NCBI GenBank assembly: GCA_002794775.1 | Contig: NBAY01000002.1 | Location: forward strand, 1,550,001-1,614,000 | Reading direction: 5' to 3' | Source: Porodaedalea pini | Taxonomy: Eukaryota; Basidiomycota; Agaricomycetes; Hymenochaetales; Hymenochaetaceae | DNA: 64,000 bases | Part shown: positions 1 through 11,434 of the stretch, piece by piece | Layout: every line of letters starts with the position of its first letter | Numbering within the stretch: the stretch's first letter is position 1 | Translations under genes and position numbers: made by a program | The notes under the pieces: generated by a model | The model's database searches: none | What the model was told of the DNA's origin: nothing | Seen by the model: the letters and a program-made list of their open reading frames with translations, nothing else

Positions 1-672
1 TTACTTTTTGGTGGTCCTCGGGCAGGCGACCCGATGGGCGATGGCAGCACTTCGCGCTCCGACACAAAGGGTAAAGGCCGCGCGCGTCCAAACGGCGACG
101 TTCTCGCGCTCGATCTCCTCTCTGCCGAAGAAGGCACCGCAGGGTCTAATTCACAAGGTCCCTACTCCCAAATGGCGCTCGTTGCGCAGCAGGACGACTA
201 CATCCAGCAACGTTCTTCGGCCATCGAGAGTGTCGAAGCGACGATCGCGGAGCTCGGCCAGATCTTCCAGCAGCTCGCGCATATGGTTGCAGAGCAGCGC
301 GAAACGGTGCAGCGCATCGACGCGGACACGCTCGATATCGCGAGTAACGTCGGCGGCGCGCAGCGCGAGCTGCTCAAATATTACGCTGGTATCTCGAGCA
401 ATCGGTGGTTGATGCTCAAGGTGTTCGGCGTGCTTATCGTCTTTGTGAGTCATCGCCCCTCATTTTTTCTTCTACTTTCCTTCTTTTATTTTCCATTTTG
501 GATAGCGCCTCTCTCGCTTTGATTGCGAGTTCGGCAAATTTTCACCCTTCACCCTTCGCGCTCCACAGCTTCTTTTTAGTGTTATCATATTTTTGCGGGA
601 GACGCGCAACGATACTGATTGGACCTTGTCCCCCCGTTTTTACAGTTCCTGGTGTTCATTCTGGTGTCGTAG
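1..672 (+). CDS. SED5: Syntaxin-5/Sed5 t-SNARE, C-terminal part (5' end outside window)
   Basis: Qa-SNARE of the cis-Golgi that acts in ER-Golgi vesicle fusion. The frame is open from the left edge of the window. The SNARE heptad region runs from about base 166 (QMALVAQQDDYIQQR) through the zero-layer glutamine in IFQQLAHMV and on to QRIDADTLDIASNV. The juxtamembrane motif SSNRWLMLKVFGVL follows, and then a C-terminal membrane anchor. One intron of about 200 nt (445-645, GTGAGT...ACAG) splits the anchor: exon 1 ends IVF and exon 2 (646-672) adds FLVFILVS and a TAG stop, a proper tail-anchored end. The NRWLM motif and the tail are typical of the Sed5 group among syntaxins. The start codon and N-terminal Habc domain lie outside the window. 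Confidence 0.88.
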
Positions 673-888
673 ACGCACTTCATTTTCGTATCTTCCATAC
701 CCTTTGTTCTCGTTCTCGTTCTCTTCAGTCTTATTGCGGATCTCATTTGCGGACTCCTCATTGTCCTCTTACACCATCTTCGTAATCATCGGGCGCAAGC
801 ACCCTCGTTTACGACATATGGACAGAAGTCGTCATAACAAATAACACCCAAAACATAAGAAGAAAGAAAAACCGGAAAGATAGCTAGC

Positions 889-2084
889 TCAACCAACAGG
901 AATAGCATTGACGCCGGTCCCCCAGTCCCTCTCTTTGCGACCTTTCCCTTTCTTGTCTCCACGCTTCTTGACGTGCTTGACTCCGCCGCGATGCGTGCCC
1001 TCGTCGCCCGCCTCGGGTACGGACCATGTGCGCCGCGCTGCAGGCGCGTCGATGGCGCCGGAGGTCGATGAGTGCCGTTGGGGTCGCCCTGGAACGGCAG
1101 GTGGGGCGGGGGCATCAGATTTGGCGGAATCTTTTTGTTGGTGTTTCGTCTGCGAAGAGCTTATCAGTAAAAAAGATCATAAAAACAGCAAACAGGCAAA
1201 AAAGAACAATGAAGGAGAGCTGCCCTCACCCTCTGCGCCTCCAACTCACGATTCCGGCCTCGGACTTTATCGAGTCGGGAGGCGCTCTTGCCACCGCCGC
1301 CTGCAGTGAGCTCGACGTTAATCTGTCTTCCGTCCAGAGAGGAGTGATGTAGCTTGAGTGCCTGCTGTAGCGCGTTGCGGTGCGTGAATTCGAGGAAGGC
1401 GCAACCTTTGGATTTTGTGGTGGAGGGGGACTTGGGGGTGAGGAGGCGGATCGTTGGAGGTGGGTCTACACATAGCGATTATCGATGAGCACTTATCTGG
1501 ATGACGAGGGAACGTACCGCAATGTGCGAAGTGTGTTTGGATGGCTTCTTTTGAGGTTGTGTATTTGAGATTACCTGTGTTCAAAAATAAGCAGCATACA
1601 TATAAAGGGGGGATGAGTGCATACCGACGAAGAGGATGTATCGTGTCCTCTGCTGCTCGGATTCAGAATCTTTCTTAGACTCCTCGATGTTTGCATTCTC
1701 GTCCGTCTCAGATGGCTTGCGCTTCCGTTTCTTTGACTTGGGTGAGTTGGATGGAGCATCTGGCTCGGCGTCGGCGTCTCCGTCGGTTTCAGCGCGTTTT
1801 CGTTTTCTCGATAGCCGCTCAACGTCTTTGGTCTTCACCTCCCCTTTAGGCTTCCTTTCCTTTCCTTGGACCTTCCCATTTGTTGCCGCTTTCGTATAGT
1901 CCAGTCTTGATTCTACGTCCAAATTCCCCGCGTTCTCAAGTTCATCCTCCTGTACATCGAGGTTCTCGCTCTCCGGGACGTCCTCCGACTCAGGCCTCGC
2001 TGCCCTTCCCTTCCCTTTCTTTTGACGAAATGCAAGGCCCTTGCGTTGTTTCTTAGTGAGTTTCTGTGCTGTTTCGGCTGGCAT
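889..2084 (-). CDS. NOP6: NOP6-like nucleolar RRM protein
   Basis: Exons on the minus strand are 2084-1625, 1574-1518, 1465-1230 and 1149-889, giving about 337 aa with every junction in phase. The N-terminal half is a Lys/Glu-rich nuclear or nucleolar localisation region (MPAETAQKLTKKQRKGLAFR, later KSKKRKRKPSE). A single RRM starts at RYILFVGNLKYTT (RNP2) and reaches KGCAFLEF (RNP1). The C-terminal tail is basic and ends DWGTGVNAIPVG. An acidic/basic N-terminus, one RRM and a basic tail match the Nop6 group, which helps assemble the small ribosomal subunit; that role is inferred from the family. RNP2 is cut by an intron directly after YILFVG. The gene is divergent from the next gene at 2624. 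Confidence 0.72.
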
Positions 2085-2623
2085 GATTGTTTGGTGTGAA
2101 TCAGTCCGATGAGACAGGAGGAAACACAAGGAGATGGGAGTCGAAATGAAGTTCCCGATTTCGCTGGAATTGGACAATTAACGAGAGTTGACGCTGTGCT
2201 TTCCCTTTGATCCGTTATTACTGTCAGAGAGCTTGTGAGTACAGGAGTCGGAGAATGGGAAAGTAGTGAATGTTCGAGAGGCTTGAGGTTGAGTCGGCGG
2301 AATGAAAGCTCCTAGTACACGAGGCAAAAGCTGTATACAGGGACTCGATCGAGGCCACGAACGTAGACGGGGCCTGCTTGCTTGCTCCCTCTATTCAAGT
2401 GCTAATGGTCCGCAGGGCGTTGTCGCTCTCGGTGCCCTGGTCGACTGCAGGTTTGTCGTCGTCGACAAACGGAGCGTCGGCGTCGTCGCGCACGGTGAGA
2501 AAAAAAGCAGGGATATACAAACAGGGTCAAATACAAACTTATATTGGCGGGACACTACAGGTTCAGATTGAGAGGCAGAAAGAGCAAGAGAAAGGCACGC
2601 TCGATGCGAACGCCGTCGTATTT
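2085..2623. promoter_or_regulatory. Shared intergenic/divergent promoter region
   Basis: This 539 bp gap separates the divergent starts at 2084 (minus) and 2624 (plus). No conserved gene is visible. A plus-strand frame stays open from 2378 into the downstream CDS, so a longer N-terminus there is possible, but its residues look random and the ATG at 2624 starts a plausible protein. It probably holds both promoters and 5' UTRs. Confidence 0.4.
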
Positions 2624-5600
2624 ATGGCCGACGACCAGCACGAGCAGAAGCATGCACATCGTCGTCTTTCCCGCCAGTCGTCCGCCACACATTCACGGTG
2701 GCGTCGTCCGTCGTTCTCGACTAGACGCAAGGAAAGCAAGGACGACGTCGCCGCACCAGCGCCAGTGTCAACCTCGAACTCGACTAATACGACTACGACT
2801 ACGACGAGTACGAGCACGACGACCGCACCAGCGTCTACACCTGCGTTGGCGCCCGCACCGGACAGTCGGAAAGAGATCAAGAAGCTCCTGCGCGACCGCC
2901 GCGACGACGACATGGCCACGGCGAGTGACAAGGACAGCGAGTGCAGCAGACCGATGAAAGCCCTCGAGGAGCAGGCTGCTCGTCGCCAGCTGCGGGCCGC
3001 CTCTGCTATCGACCTGCACGCCTCTTCTCTCGTTCCTGACTCTCTCCCTGTTCAGCCGCTCCAGGACATACCCGACGCCGCACAGTTTCGCGCAAAATAC
3101 AACTTGTACAACCCTAAGGGTCCACGATGGTACATGAACCATCACCTCATCCCGCCGCATACCCGTATACCGCTCTCCTCCACCTTCTCCCCGTCCTTCC
3201 CTCCGACCAGCACTGCGATCGGAGCTGGTGCAGCCACCGCGGTCGATGCTGGCCGCATGCCCGTTTTGAGCAGGACGCCTTCTGGCTCGCCGCTTCCAAC
3301 ACCAAGCGCCTCGCAAACCCGCCTCGGTGAGGGCTTTCCGCCCAAACGTACGCGCAAGATCTCCAACACTGCACACGATAACGTCGACATGCTCGATGGC
3401 ACCGATCCATGGGGGACGAACTGGCACCACCAGTCGCCGTATGACGTCGGCGGGCTGAACGGCCCAGCACCGCAAGAGGTATGTGTGTGTGCTAATGATG
3501 TCTTGTCTGCTCTTGGCTTATGACATATATACCGTTCAATTCATCATGCTTACGCTCAATTTATACTTTTAGCAGCCTCAAGGCCGCACAAACGGCAGCA
3601 GAACATCAAGCACGGCACGTCAAAATGGCCGGCTCGCGAATCCGTCGCCGCTTTCGCAGTCAACGTCGGCTGTGCACCTTGCAGACCCCCCGCATGCGAC
3701 TGTTCCGCCGCGTAAACGCACGCTCAGCAAGCCTGCAGCTGGCATCCGTCGGTTTTTCTCAAACTCAACTGACGAAGCCGTGAAGGATGCGAAGGCCGCC
3801 TCTGCGCCCGTCACGCCTGTGGAATGCGAGATGAACGACACAGGTACAGCTCACCGCAAGCTTTCGAAACGGGGCCGTACGGTGCCGCCAGCGGTCACGA
3901 TGGATGCGGTATCAACCATGTTGTCTGTACATACAGGCACGGACAAAAAGGAGAAGCGCACGAGCTTCATGGGGCGCATCGGGAAGAAATTCAGTGTTTT
4001 GCGTAAACCTCTGAATGAGCACCATAGCTTTATGGATCGCCGAAGCGAGGACAATGCTGAACGTGGGCGCGAACGGAGGCCATCGTTGTCTTCGTCCATC
4101 AGGCAAGGTACCGTGTCGGTCTCCGTGCCGCGCAAGCTCAGCAAGCGTGTGCCACCGCCCGAACGCAGAGAGGAATTGGCGCATCGTACGTCCGCATCGA
4201 TTGACATTGAGTTCCCGCTCACTGTGGGCAACCTTACCATCGCGAATCCCGACCAGCCGAGCTCCGGGACCGCCTCGCCGATGAGGGCTAACGGTCAAAC
4301 TGCATCACCGCAATCGTCCATTGCGCCATTACCGCCGCCAAAACACTCGCCCCCGCTTCCTCCAGACTCTGAGACTGAGGACGACGAGCCGCCTCAGACG
4401 GCAGTGCTGCGTGTTAGGAATACTCCAGAACACTCTCCAGAGCACACACCCGATCATGAGACGGAAACACTGCCGACTCCTCAGCCCTCCCAACTTGTCC
4501 ATCCACCCCAGCCCACTCAGGCTCCCCTACCTGCTCCGTCAGAGCCAGAGCCACCGCTCTCCCCTCTTCTCCCACCACCACCTCTTAACCTCCCCTCCAT
4601 CCCGTCTTTCTTCTCTCCAGGTGCAGTCTCCGTTTCGCTCTCAACCGCCGACCTCAGCAGTCCGCCTCCACTACCTGAGAAGAACTTCGTCGACCCAGCC
4701 ACGCTCACAGACTCGCCTGTCACTACCGAAATGGACATGGACCTCATGCCCGACATTGCGACCGAGCCGGACTACGAGCGCCGCGCGGAGACGCCGACGT
4801 CCGCCCCGCCTGTCCCACCCCTGCCGGCGTCGGTGCCCCGCGTGCAGTCAGGGCTCCGCACCTCCGTCGTACCCTTTCCTAGTGAGGTACAGACCGAGGC
4901 GCATTCGCGGACGCAGAAGGGGAAAGACGTCGAGGCGGATGACTCGCCGCTCAGCCGCGCGTCGTTGTACGTGAATCCGCCGACGCCGATGGCGCACCCC
5001 TCGACGATCCCTTTCGTTGCACCTTCTCCACCTGTTGGAGCGCGCGCGGTTCCGGCCGCGCAGATGGCGGCGATGGAAGCTGCAGAGGAGAGGGAGCATG
5101 AGAGGGAAAAGGAGAGAGAAAAGGAGAGGGAGAAGGCGTTCGAGCGTGAGAAAGAGGAGAGAGTGAGAGAGTGGGAGCGCGAAAAGGAGAGGGAGCGAGA
5201 AAGAGAGCGCGAACGGGATCGAGAAAAGGAGCGAGAGCGAGAGAGGGAGCGGGTGAGGGAGCAAAAAGAGAGAGAGGCAGCAAGGGAAAGAGAGCGGGAG
5301 AAAGAGAGGGAAGCGGAGCGAGAAAAGGAGAAGGAGAGGGAAAAAGAAAGAGAACGAGAAAAGGAAAGAGAGAAAGCAGCTCGTACTGCGCGGAGGGAAT
5401 CGAGACGAGAGGAAAAGGCAAGGCGAGAAGAGCGTGATGCGGAGAAGGAGAGGGTGGCGAGGCATGAGGAGCGGTCTTCACGGTATGAGGAACGGTCTTC
5501 GCGGTATGAGGAGCGTCCAAGGGGAGAAGAGAGGAAATCCCACTATGAGGACCGTCCGAGGGCAGATGAACGGGTGTCGCGGTATGAGGAGAAGCCCAGA

Positions 5601-6910
5601 CACGAGGAGAAGGACCGTTCGTTTCGGCATTCTAAGCGCGACTCCATGGATAAGGACCGCGATCGGGAGCGTGATCGCGGCTCCCGTAAGGAGAAGAAGG
5701 AGCGAACGTCAACGACAGAGACGTTCCGCCTTGTGCGCTCGCCGTCGGACAACTTGCGCCTCATGCAGGGAGCGGCGACTGCTATTCCAGTTGGCCAGGA
5801 GCAATGGACGCTCGTGGAGGCGCCTGTGAAGCGAGACAAGGAGAAGGAGCGAGGTTCACGGCGAGAAAAGGAGCGGGAGAGGGACAGAGAGAAAGAGAGG
5901 ACAGAGAGAAGGAGAAGGCGAGTCCTGAGAAGAGCTCGCGCCGGCGCGAGAGCAAGCGAGACGAGAAGTACGAGAGCGTGCATGGGTCAAGCCGTGGTCA
6001 GCACAGGCATAGCAGCGGGAAGGAGGAGCGACAGCGGACATCCGTTACAATCACTCGTCTTCCACTCGATGGTAGTTTGCGACACCAGCGCTCGCAGAGT
6101 CTCGACGACCGACGGCTCAACGGCGATGCGCAGATGTCTGCAAAGGACAGGGACCGACGTTCGTCGCGCAGAAGGGACAGTCGACACGCGGCCGGCCACT
6201 CCTCGGACTCGCGGTCTTCGCCGACTGGCGAGAACGCGCTCGCGAATGGAAACGTAAATTCCGGTGCACCTGCTCCCTCTGTGGAACGGCATGCATCGCT
6301 GCGCCGTGCAGTATCTGACGTTCCTGCGGGTGCAGAGCAGATGATGTCTATTACTGCGCGAGAGGCATGGGATGCTGATCGCATGTGGAAGGGCAAGAGC
6401 ATGTACGATCCGGAAGGTGGCGCGGGGAATATACATGGTGTTGGCTCGAACTACGACCCGCGCAACTCCATGTATAGTGGACACAGCAGCGTTGCTGGTA
6501 CTATGGGAACCCAGCACGGGGCACCCGTGGGCTCGGCGTACGTGATACAGAGCCCGTATTACGACTCTAACCATCCCTCGCTCGCACACCAGAGGTCATT
6601 TTATGCAATCCCTGTCTCCGTCGGGCAACACGCGTCTCCCCCAGCCGCGCACACGCAAGCGGTGATGTATCCCTCACAGACGACTTTCTCCCCAGGGCGG
6701 TACGACTATCCGAACGCTTACCGGTCGTATCCGGAGACGCTCGACATGCATTCCCCGCCGCCGCTCGCGAATCCGTTGCCGGAGCCGCCGAGGCAGGCAG
6801 CGTATTCGCCCGAGCCACTGGTCTCGAACCACGCGCGCCAGGGCGCGGTGGACGACCCGACTCTGACGCCGGAGTACTGGAACGTTTATGCTGGCATTAC
6901 GACGCACTGA
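2624..6910 (+). CDS. Large disordered Arg/Glu-repeat protein, function unknown
   Basis: Not recognised as a known family. The chosen start is MADDQHEQKHAHRR (2624). Exon 1 ends at 3478 (GAG|GTATGT) and exon 2 begins at 3573. The protein is Ser/Pro/Thr-rich and low in order. Residues coded by about 5080-5400 form a highly charged block of alternating R, E and K, probably a single long helix. It is followed by short degenerate repeats of the type SRYEER (about 5460-5600). The C-terminal third (SITAREAWDADRMWKGKSMY, then PEYWNVYAGITTH) looks more conserved and lies in another frame from about 5890. The frame change can be explained by loss of one base in the purine-rich repeat, or by a poor 62-nt intron at 5826-5887. 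An SR-like or signalling scaffold role would be a guess. Confidence 0.6.
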
Positions 6911-7488
6911 CACTGAGGTTTTCTTACACAAGTCACTTACGCGCATTTGGACGCTAAGCAATTTCACTAGATTCACTCAACACAGGCATTCACCCTGCAT
7001 ACCCTGCAATTTGCTTTTTGCTCACCATTTTCGTGTACATTACCTAGGGCTTTCTTTTTCGACTTCTTATTCTTGTCTTCACATCTATTTATCAGATGAT
7101 CATGACCCCCTGATATACCGTTAATACAGGACTACCTTATTCTTGTTCATGTACGAGCCCTAGGGCAATCCCAATGTTTCGCTTATGGGGTAATAATGTT
7201 GAGTAGGAAAATGGAACGGATTCCTTCGATTGTACATGATGTGAGTGCAAGATATATTGGACGAAAGGGGGGAATATTCCAGAGGCTAACTAGATACAAA
7301 AGAGGCGAAACGCCAACCAAAGTAGTGAAACAGACATTGAATGGGATGCAAAATGTGTGCGTGTACATGAGCATTTGGAAGCAACAACAGGAGAGATATA
7401 CGTGGACCTCGGATCAGATCACTGCATAATAAATGCGGACGTCAGAGACAACGACATTCACACGGAGAAAGAAAACAAAAGAAGGACA
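6911..7488. other. Intergenic region between convergent genes
   Basis: This is the tail-to-tail gap between the plus gene ending at 6910 and the minus gene ending at 7489. It is AT-rich with polyadenylation-like tracts. I see no coding exon or RNA gene in it. Confidence 0.5.
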
Positions 7489-8810
7489 TCAACTGGACCA
7501 GTCTGTGTACTGACGCGATTCGACAGGGAAGTCGGTCTCTGGGTAGTCGTCGAACGTAGCGTCGCCGTCGAGGAAGCGCCGCAAGCGAGCGACCTGCGAG
7601 GAGAGGTACATGACGATGATCTGCATGCGTATCTCGAGATTGAGCTTGAGGATATCGGCACACGTCTTGAGCGCTTGCTCCCGGGTTGCGACGAACATGT
7701 TCCCGTTGAAGCCGAGAGACTTGAGGCTGTCGATCAGCTCGCTGAACTCTGAACACCAGCCCAGCACGCCCAGCTACGATGTAAATGTTTTTAGTGACTG
7801 AGTGAAAGTTTACGGAAGCAAAAGCATTTACTTGTCCATATTGCTTAAATCGTGTGTAGAGCACGTTTGGTGCATTCTTGAGTGCATATATAAACCGTTC
7901 GTTCTCTTCGACGACACTCGGGGCAGGAACATACGGGTCTCCAGGTACCGATGGACTCGAGACCTCCGTCTGGCAAGACCACATCAGCTTCAGTGTCCAA
8001 AAGCACAAACAGCATTTATCCTGACCTCGTGTCTTGGTGGTGGTGGATCCTGCACATGCCGTTCAGCACCGTGAAGGGTGAAGAAGCGTCTAACGCTTAC
8101 TTACCTTGAACCATTCAAAATTGTCGAAGTTCGGCTCTTCCTCGCTGTAATTCCAATCCAGCGTCTCTCCGTGCTTGGTGTGGATGGGCATCTTGGCTTC
8201 CTTGTCCGGGCTCTTCGAGTTCGCGGAGAACTGCCGGCGCAGAGTCCCGAGGACACCCTTCTTGTTCTTGGGCTTCTGCTCGCGGTCACTGCTTTTGTTG
8301 GGCGAAAAGAGGGAGAAGGACGAGTTGGAGGCGGCTGGAGAGGTGGGAGACGACCTCTGGTAGCGGTACAGTTTGCGAGGTGGTTATGGACGGTGGAAGA
8401 GATTGCGTGCGGCGAAGGATCCGCCAGGTGGGAAGTCACGAGTGTGGTCGGTCTTGAGAAAGCTCTGGAAAGCTGTCTCAGTGTCTGCTCCTGTGAAGTA
8501 CAGATGAGGAGGAGCGCGGCGCGGCTAAGTCTTCTGGACTGTAGACTACGCAAGTAGCAAACAATTCAGCAGCTGGGTGCAATGCTTAGCGACTTAGTGA
8601 GAAATCTACTCGAAAGAAAGGCATACTTACGTTGCTTTCGAAAGTGTCAGTGATTCGAGCTTGCGGAGTTGCGTGTGTAGAATGTCGAAAACTGACTAAC
8701 CAATTTAGCTGTTTTCACAGAAGAATGCAGCTGCCTTGAGCTTGAAGACGGAGAAAGCAAGGCCGTCTCTGTCCTTGCAAGCTTTGGCACTCTGCTGGCC
8801 GCGGGCGAGC
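7489..8810 (-). CDS. Multi-exon hypothetical protein, 5' end unresolved
   Basis: The four 3' exons are clear and phase-consistent: up to 8105 (ending FDNFEWFK), 8049-8026 (DPPPPRHE), 7969-7832 (TEVSSPSVPG...FKQYGQ) and 7773-7489 (LGVLGWCSEF...YTDWSS). The C-terminal part is helical, with conserved-looking stretches such as RFIYALKNAPNVLYTRF and LNLEIRMQIIVMYLSSQVAR. Upstream, protein-like pieces TETAFQSFLKTDHTRDFPPG (about 8400-8500), DILHTQLRKLESLTLSK (about 8630-8690, before GTAAGT) and KACKDRDGLAFSVFKLK (about 8710-8780) suggest further exons. The frame between 8400 and 8340 contains an in-frame TAA at 8384-8386, so a short intron or a lesion must be assumed there. I do not recognise the family, and the initiating ATG is not fixed. 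Confidence 0.5.
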
Positions 8811-9044
8811 ACGCACAAGCGGCATGCAGGCCTCGTGCGATCTAATTATTTCTCTCCGGGATCTTCGCATCCAAAAAAGTAACAAGCTAAGACTACAACT
8901 TGTACAAGGCAATTCAATGCACAGCGAGTATGTACAGGAACATGATATACAGACATACAGGCTACCAAAACGTGTCAGGAAAAGACTTAGAAACCTTTGG
9001 AAAAAAGAAAACTGCTTGGTCAATGGATAAAGCTCGTAGAAAGC
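8811..9044. other. Short spacer between two minus-strand genes
   Basis: This holds the upstream part of the hypothetical gene and the 3' flank of the hydrolase. No further feature could be supported. Confidence 0.3.
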
Positions 9045-10842
9045 TTAGAGCAGATGAGTATGTTCATCCGCATTCTCGGCCTGGCGGCCTCTCTTCCAGG
9101 CAAGATAACTATCGAGGACCTTCTTCCGCAATCCCATTCCATTCAAGCTAAATTGCATATTCTGACCAACTCGTATTTTCCGAACTCCCATCTCCAGGAT
9201 TTTCTCTGTCCCGAAGACGAGCCAGATGAGGACGACCGACAGCCAAGGTCCGATGAACGTATAAAATGTTCTCTTGTGGTTCGCTGTTGTTTCGAGGCCA
9301 ATCGTACGGACCCATGATCCAGGACCAACTTGGACGATCTCGCCTCCTTCCATCCCCTGTCCGCCAACACCACTAATGCCTTCCGTGCCGCCATCGCACC
9401 ACAATACAGCGCTCCCGACCTCCTCCGCCCGCGCTTTAGCTTGCTCCCACATCGCCGATCCGATACTAGGATGCCAGGTGCGTGCAGGTCCGAGTATAAG
9501 AGATGGCCGCTGTGCAAGCTTGTTGAAGGGCATGGGATGGGCAAAATCCATACATATTGACACCGTTATTGGGACACTTAGAAATTCTGTGGCTTTATTG
9601 CGCGAATTCCTCTTTGTAACAAGTTGGTAGTCGAACAACTCCGGAGTGGATGAAGAGGCAACCATAGCGTTTGATTCGACGACTGTGTATAATTATCAGA
9701 TAGCGTACCATATAACCTTTTGAATTGCTTACATGGTACGAGGTGACGTTTGAAGTACTCAAATACCAAACCATCTCTGTCGATGAGCATGAATCCATTC
9801 CGGATCTTGTCACTCTTTTTTGTGTCATTCGTATGGTCCTCAAACGAAACGCCTATGACGGAACCAGCGGCACTTATGGCGACCTTTTCGATCGCCTCCT
9901 GTTTCGCCTGCTTGGAATCAAATTGCACTGCCCCTTCCGGCCACAGCACAACCTTCGCGAGGGATGCCAATGTCGTTGACTCCTGCAGAAATTCGTCAAA
10001 GGCTGGTAGCCTCGTCGTATTTCCAATGTAAGGTAAAGCGCACGCAACCGGCAAAGGAGTAGTAAACTCCGAGTTGACCGGCGTGGGGAGTGCCGCCTGG
10101 AAATAAGACGGCAGGGTGCCGAGGCAAAGAAGGATAGATATGCACAAGAGCCACGGAGTCCTCCGCGGTTTCTCTGGTTCGTCAAATCCTCCCTCGCTGC
10201 TGGTCGATATCAAGGAGTCCTCTCGATAAACCTCGGCCCGATCATTCGGGCCCATAATCCAGGTGCCCATTAGCTCTGATAGAACAACGGCCCAAGCCCC
10301 ACGGCCCAATCAATTCCAGTCGGGCCAAGTATGAGCCGTATCCAGCTGTAAGCTCCGACACCCACGACTGGACTCCAAGTAGCCAGATATCCTAAAGGAC
10401 TGGTAACTGAAGCAATCAGCAGCACCGTCGACCACACAGTGGGGAAAAGGATGAACTGCGTCCATTTACGATGATCACTGGAACGCAAGGACATATCAAG
10501 GAGGATGGCAGCAACAATAAGGATACTAGTGAGATAAGTTAGGGAGAATAGAGCGACGATGGCTGTTGATGCCTGGACCTCAGGAATCGCGTTTAATGAA
10601 GATCCAATATTGGCAATGGTAGTCGCTGCAGCGAGGCACGTCGTAATTAGTACGACCTTGAGCCCTGCATTCTTGCGGTTGACCACGACAGTCACAAAGA
10701 GCCTCAAGGTTGCTAAGAGCAAGACCAAAGGGACGAATGAAGGCGCGACCTGTAAGGCAAACAGAGCGAGGATGAAAGTCACCACAAGATAGATCGGCGT
10801 CGGATGGACGACCAACGATCTCTGAGCAGATTCAGGTAGCAT
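9045..10842 (-). CDS. Membrane carbon-nitrogen hydrolase, apolipoprotein N-acyltransferase-like
   Basis: The N-terminal part (MLPESAQRSLVVHPTP) carries about six hydrophobic segments, as in Lnt-type enzymes. A nitrilase-fold domain follows with a complete Glu-Lys-Cys triad: the Glu in LWPEGAV, the Lys in EYFKRHLVPF and the Cys in SICMDF. A last membrane helix (FIGPWLSVVLIWLVFG) precedes a basic tail. One clear intron lies at 9683-9732, splitting just after HLVP. The first two-thirds of the region 9733-10842 reads in one frame up to GIDWAVGLG and then must switch to the frame AVVLSELMGTWIMG at about 10285-10305, inside a GC-rich run. Total exon length (1748 nt) is one base short of a whole number of codons, giving about 582 aa if one base is missing. 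Known relatives transfer acyl groups or hydrolyse amides; the fungal substrate is not established here. Confidence 0.75.
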
Positions 10843-11434
10843 TGAGAATGTGAAAAGCGGGCACTAAGCTGAGAGATGGAGGGGGCGATGGTTGGAGTGG
10901 GGTGTTTTATAGATCAGATGTGACTGAGAAGCGGTGTGCTGCGCCTGCGGTCGAAGTGCAAATACAACTACCAGATCAAGCATGCTGTCCTTGCCAGCTG
11001 TGCAGGCCCCGTATCATTAGATCATTTATACCAGTGTTCACAGAATACTGGAAAGCATGTTAATGTCTTCCATCCGCTCAGCCTCGTCTTGAATCTTGTG
11101 CAGATGGGCGCCTGAAGAACGATTGGCGCCCATATAGATTGGAGAGTCCTTCGTTTAGCTGAGCGCGAATTGTGCATGCCCTGGTACATTTCTGGACGAG
11201 ACGTTATTGTCAGCTCGCTCCATTGCTCATGGTGGTAAGTGGTAAGTCATAGACAGGTCCGATCACAGCCACTTATATCTGCCCTGGACACACGGTCACG
11301 CGTACGCTTCCCCTGATAGCAAGCATGACCATTGGGTCTCGGACTCTCGGTAACAACTCAGGAAGCGCTAGATATAAAGGCCCGCTCCCACTCTCAAGCA
11401 TGCTAGCCCTTATTTCTCCCTTGAATTCTCAATC
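10843..11434. other. Intergenic region, divergent promoters
   Basis: This is 592 bp between a minus-strand start (10842) and a plus-strand start (11435). The last 115 bp (from about 11318) are duplicated at 14758 as part of the tandem duplication. No coding sequence was seen. Confidence 0.5.
11373..11378 (+). promoter_or_regulatory. TATA box of acyl-CoA ligase copy A
   Basis: TATAAA lies 62 bp before the ATG at 11435, in a block conserved with copy B (gcgctagatataaa) although flanking bases have diverged. Confidence 0.55.

Noticed and set aside
2563..3475. Minus-strand ORFs opposite the first exon of the disordered protein
   Set aside because: Arg/Val-rich shadows of GC-rich codons, with no introns, motifs or start context. 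The plus-strand frame joins the downstream exon in phase.
4848..5520. Long minus-strand ORFs rich in Ser, Leu, Pro and Phe opposite the Arg/Glu block
   Set aside because: They are mirror images of the GA-repeat coding strand. Composition is dictated by the repeat, and the plus strand has continuous coding context and splice sites.
5460..5600. Short regularly spaced repeats resembling a CRISPR-like array
   Set aside because: The repeats are in-frame codon repeats (SRYEER-type) of a eukaryotic coding region, with no spacers of constant length and no cas genes.
5826..5887. Confident intron in the Arg/Glu-rich gene
   Set aside because: It restores the frame but lacks a pyrimidine tract and a convincing branch site, so it is kept only as an alternative to a one-base loss.
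8101..8553. 150-aa Arg/Ser/Thr-rich minus-strand ORF
   Set aside because: An alternate frame of the hypothetical gene. The frame ending FDNFEWFK before a GTAAGT donor is more protein-like and links to the downstream exons.
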